Positions 38,853-51,352 of a stretch of 64,000 bases of DNA are shown here, in pieces. Every line of letters starts with the position of its first letter. Position 1 is the first letter of the stretch. The notes beneath the pieces were generated by a model. The model was not told the origin of the DNA, did not search any database, and saw only the letters and a program-made list of their open reading frames with translations. Origin of the DNA: Gerris lacustris (Eukaryota; Arthropoda; Insecta; Hemiptera; Gerridae); assembly GCA_951217055.1 (NCBI GenBank), contig OX578276.1:156687223-156751222 (forward strand). Direction: 5' to 3'. Position numbers and translations under genes: made by a program.

Positions 38853-38860
38853 ATCTAGAC

Positions 38861-39190
38861 CAGGGGTCCCCAAGCCACGGCCCGCGGGCCATATCCGGCC
38901 CACCGCTCCACTAAACAACTTAAAAAATGAACCTGAACAATGAAAAGTTATAAGTTACTCTTAATCAAATGCCATTTTAAACGTCAAAAAAGGTCAGCAC
39001 GAGCCTAATTGATGTTTCCTTTGTTAATGGTAATGGCTGTGCTTGTCCGAATATTGACTACAGATATAAATTCCAACACATGAGTTGCTTACTAGGTCCG
39101 GCCCGCTGTATCGACCGTCATGTCCACATCCGGCTCTTCGACTGAAACTATAGCAGACTCATCTGCCCTTGAGATTCAGACTGGGACCTG
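38861..39190. mobile_element. hAT-type MITE with 8-bp target duplication
   Basis: 330 bp beginning CAGGGGTCCCC and ending GGGACCTG, flanked by ATCTAGAC at 38853-38860 and 39191-39198. The 8-bp duplication and CAGGG termini identify the hAT superfamily. The GC-rich left end (GGCCCGCGGGCC) can fold. There is no transposase, so it is non-autonomous. Confidence 0.88.
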
Positions 39191-39298
39191 ATCTAGACAC
39201 GATCCTTACTCCCCCCCCCCAAAAAAAAAATAAATAAATAAATAAATATAGACGAGATATTAATTCAGTCCTACAAATCCCTCTCCTTGAGTTGACAA

Positions 39299-39876
39299 TA
39301 GTACATTACGCGTCGAGTGCGGAAAGTAGCATTTTGCATGCGAGTGTGGAGTTTGCACCCGAGCGACAGCGAGGGTTGTAAAACCACACGAGCAATGCAA
39401 AATGCCTTTTTCGTACGAGTTGCGTACCGTACTTTATCTACTATTGTTAGATTTAAATAATAAATACAGATAAAAATAAACTTGCTGCATGTAAGTTCGT
39501 ATCTCTTCTCTTGATAAAGATGGCATTAATCTTGAGTTGTATTTGTTGCCGAATTAATTATTTCTGGAGGAGTATTATTCTCTACATTTTCGTCAAAGCC
39601 ACTTGATTCATTCATTTTTTTTCATTAAAAACTCGATATAAACAGTTATTTTAATAAAAGAATAGCAAATTAGTTTTGTTAAATGTAAACAAACTCTCTA
39701 ATCGTGCGTAAAGCTGAAGAATTCCTCTTCTTTACCGCACTAGTGTGGTAAAGAAGAGGAATTCTTTAGAACTATGAGACGCATATGCGCAATGAATACA
39801 AGAACGTAAATAATCACTTTCTACGCATCTAAACAGAGATATAATGTTTATATTTCGTATCAATCGTAGATAAAAG
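39299..39876. repeat. Dispersed hairpin-rich repeat, copy 2
   Basis: Near-identical over its full length to 6487-7071, in the same orientation, including the 137-bp terminal foldback and the inner hairpin at 39719-39762. The few differences are single bases and short indels. No coding capacity. Confidence 0.75.
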
Positions 39877-40133
39877 TAATTTATTATTACTTCTCCGCCA
39901 TATTTGTTTTGAAGCTGGTGAACTGATATTAATAAGGTCTGAATAAATTGATCAGATTTAATGTAATTTAAATTCAGATGAAACCGGAACCTTACAATAG
40001 TTATTACTTTCCTCTCCGATATTAAAAATTAATTATAAAATCTACACAAAGAAATCAGATATTATGTATATTGATTGCATGTTTAACTAGATTCGTCTCT
40101 GAAGCAGTAAAATCTAATCTGTTGTTCAATATA

Positions 40134-40402
40134 CAGGGTGGTCCAATAGTCCCCCTCTTAGCTTTTGAACGGTTAGAGGTAAATGAATGAAACTTGGGAA
40201 ATCTGCACCATGTAAAGGAAAGTTGGTTTTCATGCAATCCCGCACTAGGGGCAACCACCCAACTTCAAAATTTCAAACTGGAGTGCATATTTTTGATAGC
40301 ATATTTAGATTCTACGGCAAAAAATAAAAATATTTTACTCTTAACATTTTTTTCTATCTCCAATATTTTGCACCCTATAGGGAGGGCAAAGGTATAAAAA
40401 TA
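40134..40402 (+). mobile_element. Single arm of the TA-type foldback MITE
   Basis: Begins CAGGGTGGTCCAATAGTCC after a TA. It follows the left arm of 19217-20271, including the GGGGCAACCACCCA and TTTGATAGCATATTTAGATT blocks. The other arm is missing, so it is a relic. Confidence 0.7.
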
Positions 40403-40404
40403 AT

Positions 40405-40569
40405 AACATAATCGATTTCATTCAGCCAGTTTTGAGCCTATAAAGTCTGACTGGTGCGACAGACACACACATATACGAAAAAAGTTAAGGCCGGATTCGG
40501 TTTTTGGAATGTATAAAATGAAAAAAAAACCAAAATATTTTCAATTCTGACCAATGTACAGACAAAACT

Positions 40570-40664
<95 letters not shown>
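40405..40664 (-). mobile_element. Helitron 5'-end fragment running into (TA)n
   Basis: 40420-40580 matches the 5' end of the Helitron at 44225-45487 (CCAATGTACAGACAAAACTT, then AATTTTATATA). The terminal TATATA of that Helitron has here expanded to a (TA)n array at about 40577-40664. The next element, a Penelope copy, starts directly after it. Confidence 0.65.
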
Positions 40665-40665
<1 letters not shown>

Positions 40666-40667
<2 letters not shown>

Positions 40668-42593
40668 TGTATATGTGTAAATGTGTAACTGGATCCACTT
40701 AAGGGTAATAATTCAAAAATAAAACTTACTTAGGTGGTGACGTTTCGACCTATCCCGTCATTATCGAGCCTGAAAACGATAGTTTATTAAGCATTAATAC
40801 ATATTATATTGCACTGGTAATCTACTGGAGGAAATACACTATACAATTAACATTTTGATAACAAGTATATATCTCTACCTCTCCATCGATGGAGCTAAAA
40901 CTCCTAGAGTTAAGTCATATTTGTGTACATGTCAGAACTTATTGTTCTCTGTCTTACATTTCTCTGATACAATCGTCATCTTTTATCCGTCATCTCAGTT
41001 CTAGAAAGAACCAAGAAAAATTATTAAAAAGTTCTTTTTCAACACGGTTTGCTTCTAAATACATTTCAATTAGTGATAAAAATCAGAACATCATGTATAA
41101 TTTGACTATTGAACATAGGTTTTACCTTCTCGAAAAAAGAAACGGTGTAAACATATTAAAAATATTACAAATATGAATGCCAACTCTTAAATTTCAAAAA
41201 CAAAATGAACCTCCTTCATATCACAGTTCTTTTCAACACATATTAACAAAAAACCATAACATACGCAAAACTATTTAATAACAGCCAAAAAACGAAAATT
41301 TAAAAAACATGGTAACAGTTTTTATCACAGTGTTCTCTTATCACTTATAATATCAGTTTGATACTAAATTTTTTTAAATTTAAAGGTAACATTGTTTAGA
41401 CAATCCAGAATATTTTTAATAAAAAAAAAAACTAAATTAATTATGACAGAGTTGGCGAGAAATTCAAATTGAACAAGAATGGTAGATTCCACTATAAAAT
41501 TTATTTAGGGACCTGGAATCGGTTTTTATTATAACCGTTTTATCTAGTTTAATCGAAATATTTAGAGCTTCTAGCATTTTCCGTCTGTTACTTTTGTCCT
41601 CTCTGGCTATAATTTTAGTTTCCTCGATATTAAACGAGTGTTTTGTAGCTAATACATGACCCGCTAAAGCCATATTGGAATTTCCTTTCCGTTGGTCATA
41701 TTTGTGTTGTTCTAACCTATTTTTTATCATCTGGCTACTTAACTAATAACTTTTACTGCAATCATTGCATGGAATTTTCTAAATAGTACTCACGGAGTTT
41801 TCGAACGGGATTTTATCTTTCAGATTATGGTAAAGTTTGTTGGTTTTGTTGAGTGGCTTGAACCCGAATTTAATATCTGGACAATCCATTTTAAGCATTA
41901 GTTTTGGTAACTGGTCTGATAATCCTTTTATATAGGGCAAGCTGGTGTATTTGGTCATTTTCGTTGGATTTGTAATGAGGGGGTCTGTATTATGGCTATT
42001 TGGTTTTGGTTTACTGTGTTTGTACCACATTTCTTTAATCTGACTTATCGGATAAAAATTATCTTTTAGTTTTTTAAAAATATTAGCTTCAGATAGTTGA
42101 AATGTTTCTTATCAGTGAGGGACAAAGCTTTCTTTATTAGGTTATTGGCGCTATTATGTTTATGATGAGGTGGGTGGTTAGATTTGGTGGTGGTGCTGCC
42201 AACTCTTTCTCTACATATGGTTATGTCCAAATAGTTAATACAGTTTCCTTTCTCTCTATCTAAAGTAAAATTTAGTCTGTTGTGAAAAGCGTTGAGTTCA
42301 TTTAACATTAAATCAATATTTTGTTCTTTAATTATTATAAAAAGGTCGTCTATATATTTGACTAGGATTTTAGGTTTATTGTTGTTTTTTAATAATATGG
42401 AATCTAGAACATAGTTCATGACAATTCCACTGATGTTAATGAACATAGGAAGGGCCCCATGGGAATCCCATGTTTTTGAGCATAGAAGTCATTGTTATGT
42501 TTGAAAGTTCCATTATTTAGAATAAGTTTTAAACAGTCTATGAACAGGTTCTTATCTCTATCGGGGAGAACGGTAGAATTTCTTCCCATCTCG

Positions 42594-42598
<5 letters not shown>
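40666..42598 (-). mobile_element. Penelope-like element, 5'-truncated and decayed (PLE3)
   Basis: Broken minus-strand pieces of RT and GIY-YIG. RT piece 42446-42066 contains KYIDDLFIII (the YVDD-type box) and NYLDITI. Linker 42030-41779 has LPYIKGLSDQ. GIY-YIG C-terminal part 41730-41464 has ALAGHVLATKHSFNI. Frameshifts separate all three. The 3' region carries the shared stem-GAAA motif at 40739-40770. Both ends abut (TA)n arrays (to 40664 and from 42599), which suggests insertion into, or duplication of, TA repeats. Confidence 0.8.
40739..40770 (-). ncRNA. Hammerhead-like stem-GAAA motif, PLE3
   Basis: On the element strand TCGATAAT is followed by a short GAC...GTC stem and GAAACGTC. It is the weakest stem of the four Penelope copies but shares layout and position. 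Confidence 0.4.

Positions 42599-42634
<36 letters not shown>
42599..42634. repeat. (TA)n microsatellite between two elements
   Basis: About 18 TA units. The left neighbour is the 5'-truncated end of the Penelope copy; the right neighbour is the 5'-truncated end of a LINE. Confidence 0.9.
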
Positions 42635-42637
<3 letters not shown>

Positions 42638-43777
42638 TTAGACGACAACAAGAAATCACTGGCAATATTTATCGACTTAAAGAAAGCATTTGACACCGTG
42701 TCACATGAGATCTTGTTTCAAAGGTTATTTTCAATAGGGATCCGAGGTACCTGTTACAAACTATTTGAAAGTTATTTAGAAAACAGGACACAACAAGTCA
42801 ATGCAAACGGTCATATAAGTGAACCGTTGAAGATAACCTTTGGAACGCCTCAAGGGACAGTGATGGCCCCGTGGCTTTTTCTGATATATGTCAATCAAAT
42901 GCTTAAGATGGAAAACACATACTCTGAAATCATCTCCTATGTCGATGATACCTTGCTATATTTCAGAGGAGCCACGTGGGAACAAGTGTTCAAAAATGCT
43001 TCATTAGGAATAAACAAAATAAAACAATGGTTCGATAATAGTTTACTTACTTTAAACCTGACAAAAACTAAATACATGTGCTTCTCACTCGACTCGCGGG
43101 GACAACCTTCAAACGACTTACAATTAAAAATACACAACAATAAATGCGGTTCACAATACAATACTAACTGCAACTGTGACGAAACAATATCTAGGATTAA
43201 TTCAATAAAATATTTAGGAGTTATTATAGATAGTAACTTAAAATGGAAAGAGCATATTAGTTGGATGGTAACAAGAGTAAGAAAAACTATGTATAGTTTT
43301 ATTAGAATTAGGGATTTTGCTAATAAGTCCATATTAAAATTACTTTACCACGCTCTGGTAGAATCCATACTAAATTATTGTATACTAGCTTGGGGAATGG
43401 CTTCCCCAACAAGCATAGAACCTGCCAACATAATTCAAAAAACTATATTAAAAATCTCATTAAAAAAGCCAAAAAGATATTCATCCGCGTTAACGTATTC
43501 TAAATCTAATGTTCTGTCAATAAAATCACTTTACGAAAAATCCGTATTAATACATTATTTTCATAATAATTTACCAACAGTTCCTCACACTTACTCAACT
43601 AGATCACAAAGACATAAAACTTATAAAACTCCACTTTGCCGTACAACCACCAAACAAAGACACGCCACTTACTTAGGACCACATTATTACAACAGACTGC
43701 CAGCTTCATTAAAAAATATTAGTAACATAAATATGTTTAAGAAAAAAATAAAGCAACATCTCCTAACTAGGGAATAG
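42635..43777 (+). pseudogene. LINE reverse transcriptase, C-terminal ~380 codons, open frame
   Basis: The frame is open from the truncation point and begins inside RT motif A (IFIDLKKAFDTVSHEILF). It continues through GTPQGTVMAPWLFLIYVNQM, the catalytic YVDDTLLYF box near 42940, and the LNYCILAWGMASP C-terminal region to a stop at 43775-43777. There are no internal stops, so this partial copy is younger than the LINE at 31646-35760, to which it is clearly related. Without an N-terminal half, endonuclease or promoter it cannot move by itself. Confidence 0.85.
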
Positions 43778-44142
43778 AAGATATTTAACTCATTTCAATT
43801 ATAAAATATAGAATAACAAATATTGATGTAAAAATTAAAGATAATTTTATATGAATAAGAATAAAACCAAAGAACTTATAAAGAATAAAAAAAATAACAA
43901 AAACAAGTATAACAAATAAACAAGTAATAAATATACAGTTTTATAAATTTTACAAATAAATAAATAAAATAAAATAATAAAGAAATAGCCATATAACAAA
44001 ACAGCGTAAAATAGAATAATATAGAGACGGGGCCCTCCCTCTAGGTGTGAAAACACTTACTGAGGGTCCTCACCTTTGCACTTGTATGAAATGTAAATTT
44101 GCTTATTGTTATAAATGGTGGAAATAAAGATTTATTTATTTA

Positions 44143-44153
<11 letters not shown>
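42635..44153 (+). mobile_element. CR1-like LINE, 5'-truncated, with (TTTA)n 3' end
   Basis: An open RT C-terminal ORF is followed by about 375 bp of 3' UTR and (TTTA)n at 44131-44153. The truncated 5' end directly follows (TA)n, and the 3' end runs into another (TA)n at 44154-44224. The target may therefore have been a TA repeat. Confidence 0.8.

Positions 44154-44224
<71 letters not shown>
44154..44224. repeat. (TA)n microsatellite between LINE and Helitron
   Basis: About 35 TA units joining the (TTTA)n tail of the LINE to the CTAG end of a Helitron. Confidence 0.9.
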
Positions 44225-44225
<1 letters not shown>

Positions 44226-45487
44226 TAGCTTTCACCCCGCACTCCGCGCGGGGCTCATGCTAGGTATTAGTGGCTGTGCTTCCTATAATCATGTAGGCCT
44301 AGCAATTAAATTAAATTCCTAAATAGTTTTGTTTCCAAAGCCTTCTAGAAATAAAATCAGGACTACATTACACATCATTAATTCCATTATTAAGAATATA
44401 ATACTCTCCAAATCATAGTTTGGATTCTATCTATATATTTTAAAAATAGCCAGTAGAAACTAAGTAATATAGTAATAACTAACAATGCTAATTAAACTGG
44501 GACTGCTTTAATTAGACTGGGAAGTCATTGAACAATCATCAACAATGATGGTGCATTATTTAATTGCCAGCCTCTTCATTCAATACGGCAGTTGCACCAG
44601 CAAATATTTAATAACTCTAGTTCTAGAAACAATTAGTAAAATAATAAATACTCGATTTAAAGAGCATTAGTGTGAGGTTTAAGCACTTTAATCAGAAATT
44701 AAATCGGTCAACAATTTCGGACGCCACAAGAGCTCAAAGTCATTTGAATAAATTTTATAATTACAAAAAATTAAATTTAGCTCTATTTAAGGTAGAACCG
44801 ATAAAGGTACGACAAAAAGTCGTAGGTCCAAATTTGTAGACCTTTTAAAATTAGTTACCGCTGGCGCAATCAGCTTGTCGATACAACTTACCGTTTAGCC
44901 ACAATAAGCTTCTAAAAAAACTTTAAAGTTCGTCCGCCATCTTTAATTTTTTAGTGGGGGGGGGGGGGTAATATATTTTTTTAACTTATCGGATTTTTTC
45001 AATGGGCTTAGGCCAATTTCCGACCAAACGCAAAAAACCGCAAGTCTGGTCTAAAGGTGGTCTAGAAGTATATAATAATAGTAGTAAAGTAATAATATAA
45101 TAGCGAGTCTGTGGGGTTTGTTTACGGCGAGTCAACCTATTTTTTTAGGTTATGTTTTCGATACTTTTTTTTATAAAATTGTAAATTACTTTGGTTCTAC
45201 TCAATATTTTTATATGAAACCAAGCCTACAAATTGCGCAACATGTTTGCGCTCACCCCTGAAAAAAAATTAATCAATTTCATTGACCCAGTTTTGCGCCT
45301 ATAAAGTCTGACTGGGGCGACAGACATACATACATACCCACATGCATACCCACATACATACCCACATACATACACGAAAAAAGTTAAGGCCGAATTCGGT
45401 TTTTGGAATGTCTAAAATGAAAAAGTATCCAAAAAATTTTCAATTCTGACCAATGTACAGACAAAACTTTAATTTTATATATATAGA
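44225..45487 (-). mobile_element. Non-autonomous Helitron of a second family
   Basis: On the element strand it begins TCTATATATATAAAATTAAA and ends with a GC-rich hairpin (CCCCGC/GCGGGG) followed by AGCTAG. It sits between A and T with no duplication. Related fragments are at 40405-40576 and 62640-63440. The interior has a G run near 44955-44967 and CCCACATACATAC repeats. No Rep-helicase ORF. Confidence 0.75.
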
Positions 45488-45559
45488 TACAGGGTGCGGT
45501 ATGACATTTTTATTATTATCAAAGAGCATATATATAATGCGGTTTAATAATACGTAATA

Positions 45560-45679
45560 TTAATGTGTTTTAAACAATACGTCACTCAAATAGCCGCCTC
45601 CATTGTTGATGCATTGGTTGAGCCGTTCTCTAAAGTTGTTCATTACTCTGCGAGTCATGTCGGATGTGATTGCTTCAAC
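45560..45679 (-). pseudogene. Mariner-like transposase C-terminal relic
   Basis: The minus strand reads a VEAITSDMTRRVMNNFRERL stretch, then CINNGGGYLSDVLFKTH and a stop. The 'first strongly charged helix, NNGG, short tail' layout is that of the C-terminus of Tc1/mariner-type transposases. The plus-strand left flank starts TACAGGGTGCGG, a plausible terminal repeat with TA, 70 bp from the stop codon. The other side is lost in the (TA)n array. Only about 40 codons survive; the DDE residues are absent. Confidence 0.55.
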
Positions 45680-45690
45680 TTCTGGAGTTA

Positions 45691-46157
<467 letters not shown>

Positions 46158-46160
46158 CCC

Positions 46161-46300
46161 TTAACTGGTGAGGTGCTTTTTATGTTACTTAACTGGTGAG
46201 GTGCTTTTTATGTTACTTAACTGGTGAGGTGCTTTTTATGTTACTTAACTGGTGAGGTGCTTTTTATGTTACTTAACTGGTGAGGTTGGGTTACAGATAC
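46161..46300. repeat. 28-bp tandem repeat made from the element's terminal sequence
   Basis: Five starts at 46161, 46189, 46217, 46245 and 46273. Each unit is TTAACTGGTGAGGTGCTTTT plus TATGTTAC, and the last diverges into GTTGGGTTACAG. The first bases of the unit are the terminal repeat found inverted at 51560-51583. Confidence 0.9.
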
Positions 46301-46670
46301 CCAGAACTTTTCCCCCCTCTCAGCAAATTTACTAGTTGAGGTAAATAACAAATAGCTGCATATAGTGTTAAAAGTAACTTTTATTTATAATATATAACAA
46401 TTCTTTGCACATAAAAACTAAATGAAGTCAACAAATATGAAAAGTAAAAAAAAATAATAATACAAGTATGATACAAATTTTGTATATAGTTTAATTTAAA
46501 TAATTTGAATATTTTAATTAAAATTTTGAGGAAATATTATAGTCCAGTCACCAGCCGTTTTCGCTCTTAATTTTGGGAATCAACGTCGATTTTGTTGAAA
46601 ATTTGGATTTTGGTAGTATTTATAACCTTCTTCAAAATCTACCCTGTGCCGAAGCGGGCTTTTAACCTAG

Positions 46671-48770
46671 GGGTGAAAGCCACCCCTTCTAGGGGTTGAA
46701 ACATTTCTTAATTAAAATAAACTATGAGATCGATAGATTGACCCATTCTAAGCAACTTTTGTTCTATAAATAATTTTTTTAATGTTGATACTTTCCAAGT
46801 TATCAAGGATTGAAACTGTGCATTTTTCAATGAAAAAACGCACGTTTTTTAACTGTTTTTCACGAATAACTTAAAAAGCTTTCGTTTAATCAAAAAAATT
46901 ATACAGTACAAAAATGTAGCAAATAAAATAACAAAGAGAAACGTTTTTAAAAGACGTCTGTAAGCCCAATACAAACTGAGTTATTGCTCGTTGAAGGCCG
47001 GTTATCTTTCGAGAAACCTGAAATTGAAGACCTTCAACCTTAAATAACTTGAAAATGGTGGAGTTTTTGGGGAAAACTCAACAGACCATTTTTAAAGAAC
47101 ATAAAAAACCCTTTCCAATGAGCTCTTATAAAATTTTTTTGCATACGAATTGACTGAATTATAACAATAATAAAGTCACTACTTTTGTTTTGTTTTGAAA
47201 AATTTAACAATTAGACCCTCGCCATTACCACCCTAATTAAAATTAATCGTAACCCATTTGCAATTAATTTCATTTAGGTGTTATTAATATGATCCAAGTG
47301 ATTTGACCTCTTTAGAATGCTTACTTTAGAAAAAATAATTGATTAAATGGAAAATTGCATTTTTGTAATTTTGAAAAAACAATTAGTTTTTCTTAAATAA
47401 ACCAAAAACTATTCATGATATGGAAAAATGTTAATTGTAGGGGCTTTCGTATTGAACATTTTTTTTGTTGTTTTTATCTTTGTATCGTAAAAATTGAATG
47501 AGATATGGTGGTTCAAAGTTTGCATTCACGTACTATTTGCAGCTGATACGAGCCCTTTGAACTCAATCCTTTTCTAATATAAGGGTTCAAAAAAATGTTA
47601 ACCGACACGTCGTTAAAGCTCTTGAAATTCCCTACAAACTGCATTTTTTTAAAGAATTTAATAGCTTAAAAAATAAGGGAATTATCGTCGAGAAACCAAC
47701 TATACTTTTTTAAAAAAAATTTCGGAGCATGAATTTTGGACCATAAGGACAAAGACAGAAAAATGTAGCATACAATGGAGCAACAGCTGGCACATGGTGA
47801 ATGCATTTTAACGGTCTTTTCTAATCTACGTGTCTTTTCTATATATATATATATATATATGTTGTTCACGCCGTTTCACGCGAACGTAATTGGGAAAATA
47901 TACTTTTCAGAATGGTGTTGGGAGGAGGGGGAGGGGGGGTCCCCCAACACCACGTGTAGGCGTCATCGGTATCCGCGTATCCAAAATTGCCGCCGTCGCT
48001 ATATCAGAACCGGGCGCAGTACTATAATCGTGATAACGAGTGTGGTCGCACAATAAAGAAAAATAAGCGTACTTCAACGGAACTAATAAAACGAAAGGAA
48101 AGTAAACTTCAACAAGATAAACCATAAAAAAAAGGAACTCACAACTACGAGGTGGAAACGGCGAGTAATACTTGGCTACCACTGGTAACAGTTCGACCTC
48201 TACCTTGTGACGAGACTAAATAACACGTGTAGGCGCTACCTTAGCACTGCACGGGCCTTATCAGTAACAACAATAAGGTAAACAGACCAATGAACAAAAT
48301 GCATCAGACTGGCCAACACATATGTATATATGTAATTGTATTATAAGTATACATTGTGTATATGTTGAATGATGCCACTCGTTTTGGCCAGTATATATTG
48401 TTATTATCGAAAGAATATACACGTGTCTTAGTTGTTTGTTCTTCACCTTGTTTTATTAAGTGTTAAAAATCATTGATTATGTGTTTTAAATGTTATGTTA
48501 TGTGTATCAAAAAATAAACTTGTAAGTGGAACGAAAATTATTTACAACTTTTTTTAATATTAGAGTTTACATAAGATGTGAAGTTCAATTAATGTCATAA
48601 GTCTTTCCGAGGTCAAACCAACTGCGTATTCGCACATATAAAACTGTCGTACTGGGAAAAGACGTGATACTTTAAACTCAAATGTGGCTGGGTAATAAAA
48701 ATATTAGTTCTCTTGATTGGGGTTGGATTAAAGGATTGAAGGATTTTTACAATCAATCAAAAATCCTAAT
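46671..48770. other. Interior of the 4-kb element, no intact gene
   Basis: Mostly AT-rich sequence with stops in all frames. There is a short (TA)n at 47840-47860, followed by G-rich and then GC-balanced sequence (47910-48250) in which no ORF is recognised. Weak similarity to coding sequence just upstream of the relic (48600-48770) may be the same lost gene. Confidence 0.4.
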
Positions 48771-49076
48771 CAACCTGCACCTGAAGAGCTTTTGCAAATG
48801 ATATTTTGCAATTGCTAAACGGGATGCGGTTCAGCGAGGGGTTGCCGACGAGTTGGCCTTTTTTGCAATGCAACGTGCAGAACTGGCAGTGAAGACACTT
48901 GCCTAAACAGGGCACCAATTGTGGATCTAGAGGAATACATGGATACCGAGAGCGATGAGGAAGTGAATGAGGAGCAGAGCGAGAGAGTGCAAGAGGAACA
49001 ACAAGAGAACAAAGATGACGAGGTTTTATGTGGACGAATTTTCTATTTTTGTAAAATAAATGTAAATATAATATAA
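48771..49076 (+). pseudogene. Cysteine-rich (CXC/TSO1-like) C-terminal relic
   Basis: The plus-strand frame reads PAPEELLQMIFCNC, then a stop (TAA at 48816), then TGC...GCRRVGLFCNATCRT...EDTC, then LNRAPIVDLEEYMD and an acidic Glu-rich tail ending at 49074-49076. The spaced Cys pairs around a GCRRVGLFC core recall CXC/TSO1-type cysteine-rich domains. Similar tails are familiar to me from uncharacterised arthropod proteins, probably element-encoded; that is from memory and unverified. One Lys-to-stop change and a missing Cys mark it as dead. Its place inside inverted ends suggests it belonged to that element. Confidence 0.5.
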
Positions 49077-49476
49077 CATTTAATTCAGTATTAATATATT
49101 TTTATCATTATTACTGTAATTATCAATTAGCAGATTAATAAGGGTAATTTAATAATTTTAAGACTTAAAGTTAAAAGAAATATATAACCGCAATTTTTAT
49201 ATTTTTTGTCCTAAGGGTTAGCTTTTATAAGGGTTGAAGTGTTTACAAACCAAGAAATTTTATATCGCCAGTAAAATATTCTTAATTCAATATAAATGCA
49301 CTTCTAGCTAATTTTTAATTTTTAAAGAAAATCGTTGACATCATTTTTTAATAATTAATATTCTTAGGGGAGGGTATATTCTCAGGGATAAGGGTTGAAG
49401 CGTCTTACAAATTACTATTTATTCAAATAAAATACAATTATTCAAACTTAATATGACGCACTTTTAAATCATTTTT

Positions 49477-50183
49477 AGGGTTTCGTTGGTAAAACCAAAA
49501 AAAGATACCCTTATAGTTTCGTTCCTGTGTCTGTCTGTCTGTCACTCTGTACGGTTCCAATAACTTTTGAATCAAAAGAGATAAAGACATGTAACTTTCC
49601 ATTATTAAAGAACGCTTTGACGCGCACACAGGGAAAATATAGCGAACTCAAAATTATCAGCTAATCAAATTCAAAATGATAGATAATTCACGTCACGCGA
49701 AAAAAATATTTTTTTAAAATTTCGAGTGGGGTATCAAATGAAAGGTATTAAAGAGTAGATTACAAATATCTATACCACTTAGGGAAAGTGTTTAATTTTC
49801 GGCGCCATTTTGTCAAAAAACATCAACATTTTGCGTGTCCCCCCCCCCCCCCTAAAACTATATTTCTGCTGTTAATAAAAATTATAGAAAAATATGCAAA
49901 ATTTGCGGTCTGATGGGCCAATGGAAAAATAAGAATAGCAATTTGATCCGATTATCTGGGAATCCAAAATGGCGGCTAATTCCTGTCACAGGGAAAAAAA
50001 TATTTTTTTTTTTAATTTTGAGTGGGGTATCAAATAAAAGGTATTGAAGACTAGATTACAAAAATATATAACCCTTCTGGAAAATATTTAATTTTTCATG
50101 CCATTTTGTAAAAAACATAACATTTTGCGCCCCCCCCCCCCCCCCTTATACTAATTTCATAGTCACGATACCAACGAAACCCT
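49477..50183 (+). mobile_element. AGGGTTTCGTTGGTA-ended repeat, copy 2
   Basis: 707 bp with AGGGTTTCGTTGGTA at both ends in inverted orientation. It is the reverse orientation of 9407-10099, with the same internal duplication and two C runs (about 49840-49853 and 50131-50146). The outer AAGTCTCACGTAAAAA segment at the right is shared with copy 1. It inserted into the 4-kb element. Confidence 0.8.
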
Positions 50184-50640
50184 TTTTACGTGAGACTTCA
50201 CGTCTAAACAATTTATTAGTTATAATACATATCTTTAAAACTAGATTTTAAAATTATTGCCCTCAGGGAATGATTCAGAGGGGTTGAATCATTTTGATTA
50301 ATAATAAACGTGTTCGAGAATGTCAAGAGATCTACAAATAATTCATTTAAACATTATTTTAACCAATTACACGCTAGAATCTACGATTCTAGTTTTTACC
50401 CCTAAAAAATTAAAAGCCCGGTTCGGCACAGGGTAGATTTTGAAGTAGAGCTCAAAATCCAAAAGTTTATAAAAATCGGTGTTGATTCCCAAAATTTTGA
50501 GGTTTTGCATTTTATTACGGCTGGTGACTGGACTATTATTATATTCATGAAATTTAATGAAAATTCTAGTAAAAAAATTAAAAATTAAATTGTTATTTTA
50601 TAAAAACAGTTTTTACTATACAAATTACATAGTAAAATAA

Positions 50641-51352
50641 ACAGTGTGTGCTAGTCACCACACAGCGAGGGTCCGTATGCCACACTTAGTGTTTAACTGT
50701 AAAGTGTATAAAAAGTTTTTTTTTAAATGCTAAAAAGCTTACTTTGAACCATTCTAAGGGTCTGATATTCTCAAAACACACTCTGATAAAGTATTTTTTG
50801 CCACTGAACCGGACTACAACCATATAAATGCATCGAAAAGACCATAACTAAAGAAAAACGTATTTTGTCAATAAAAAATAAAATAATATTTTTTTCAAAA
50901 TTTCCAAAAAGTGGTATCTTTACTTTTGGTCGAAGAATGTTCAGGAATTTTTTCAGATTTTTTGCACTTCACATAAGTGAGATAGAGGGGGGGGGGGGGG
51001 GGCACGTTTCAAACCCACTTCAAACTCGCCTACGCTCGCCCTATCAAAGTTATATCCAAAGAATTATATATTTTTGTAATCAGCTCGACGTACCCTTTCA
51101 TACGATACCCCTAACGGTGTCGAAAAAAAATTTAAAAAATTTAACCCTTAAGTTTTTTTACCCTAATTTTTTTTAAAAATATTTTTCTTTAAGTCGCTAT
51201 ATTTTTTAAAATTTGTGGGCAGGTACAAGACACATACATGCCAAATTTCAAAGTGATCGGACGAAAGGTGTAGCCGTGAGAGCACGCGGGAGGACGGACG
51301 GACAGACACACGCAGGAAAATATAAGGGTCCTTGGTTTTGCCTACGGACCCT
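50641..51352 (+). mobile_element. GGGTCCGTAGGC-ended repeat, copy C, uninterrupted
   Basis: About 710 bp in the same orientation as copy A. It starts with the GTGTGCT hairpin and GAGGGTCCGTATGCC and ends GCCTACGGACCCT. It carries a G run at 50987-51002 and the GACGGACGGACAGACACACG run near the right end. It has the single uninterrupted version of the segment that is duplicated around the RTE insertion in copy A. Confidence 0.85.

Larger units (their letters stand above)
46539..50535. mobile_element. 4-kb element with ~130-bp imperfect inverted ends
   Basis: 46539-46670 and 50396-50535 are inverted copies. Both outer ends read ATAGTCCAGTCACCAGCCG on their own strand, and both contain TTCAAAATCTACCCTGTGCC. 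The interior is AT-rich and carries a cysteine-rich coding relic (48771-49076) and a later insertion of the AGGGTTTCG repeat (49477-50183). Flanking bases are TTA-like, but no definite target duplication is readable. The superfamily is unknown to me. Confidence 0.6.

Noticed and set aside
47907..48182. 91-codon minus ORF in a GC-balanced patch
   Set aside because: No conserved motif; adjacent to G-rich sequence and inside a decayed element.
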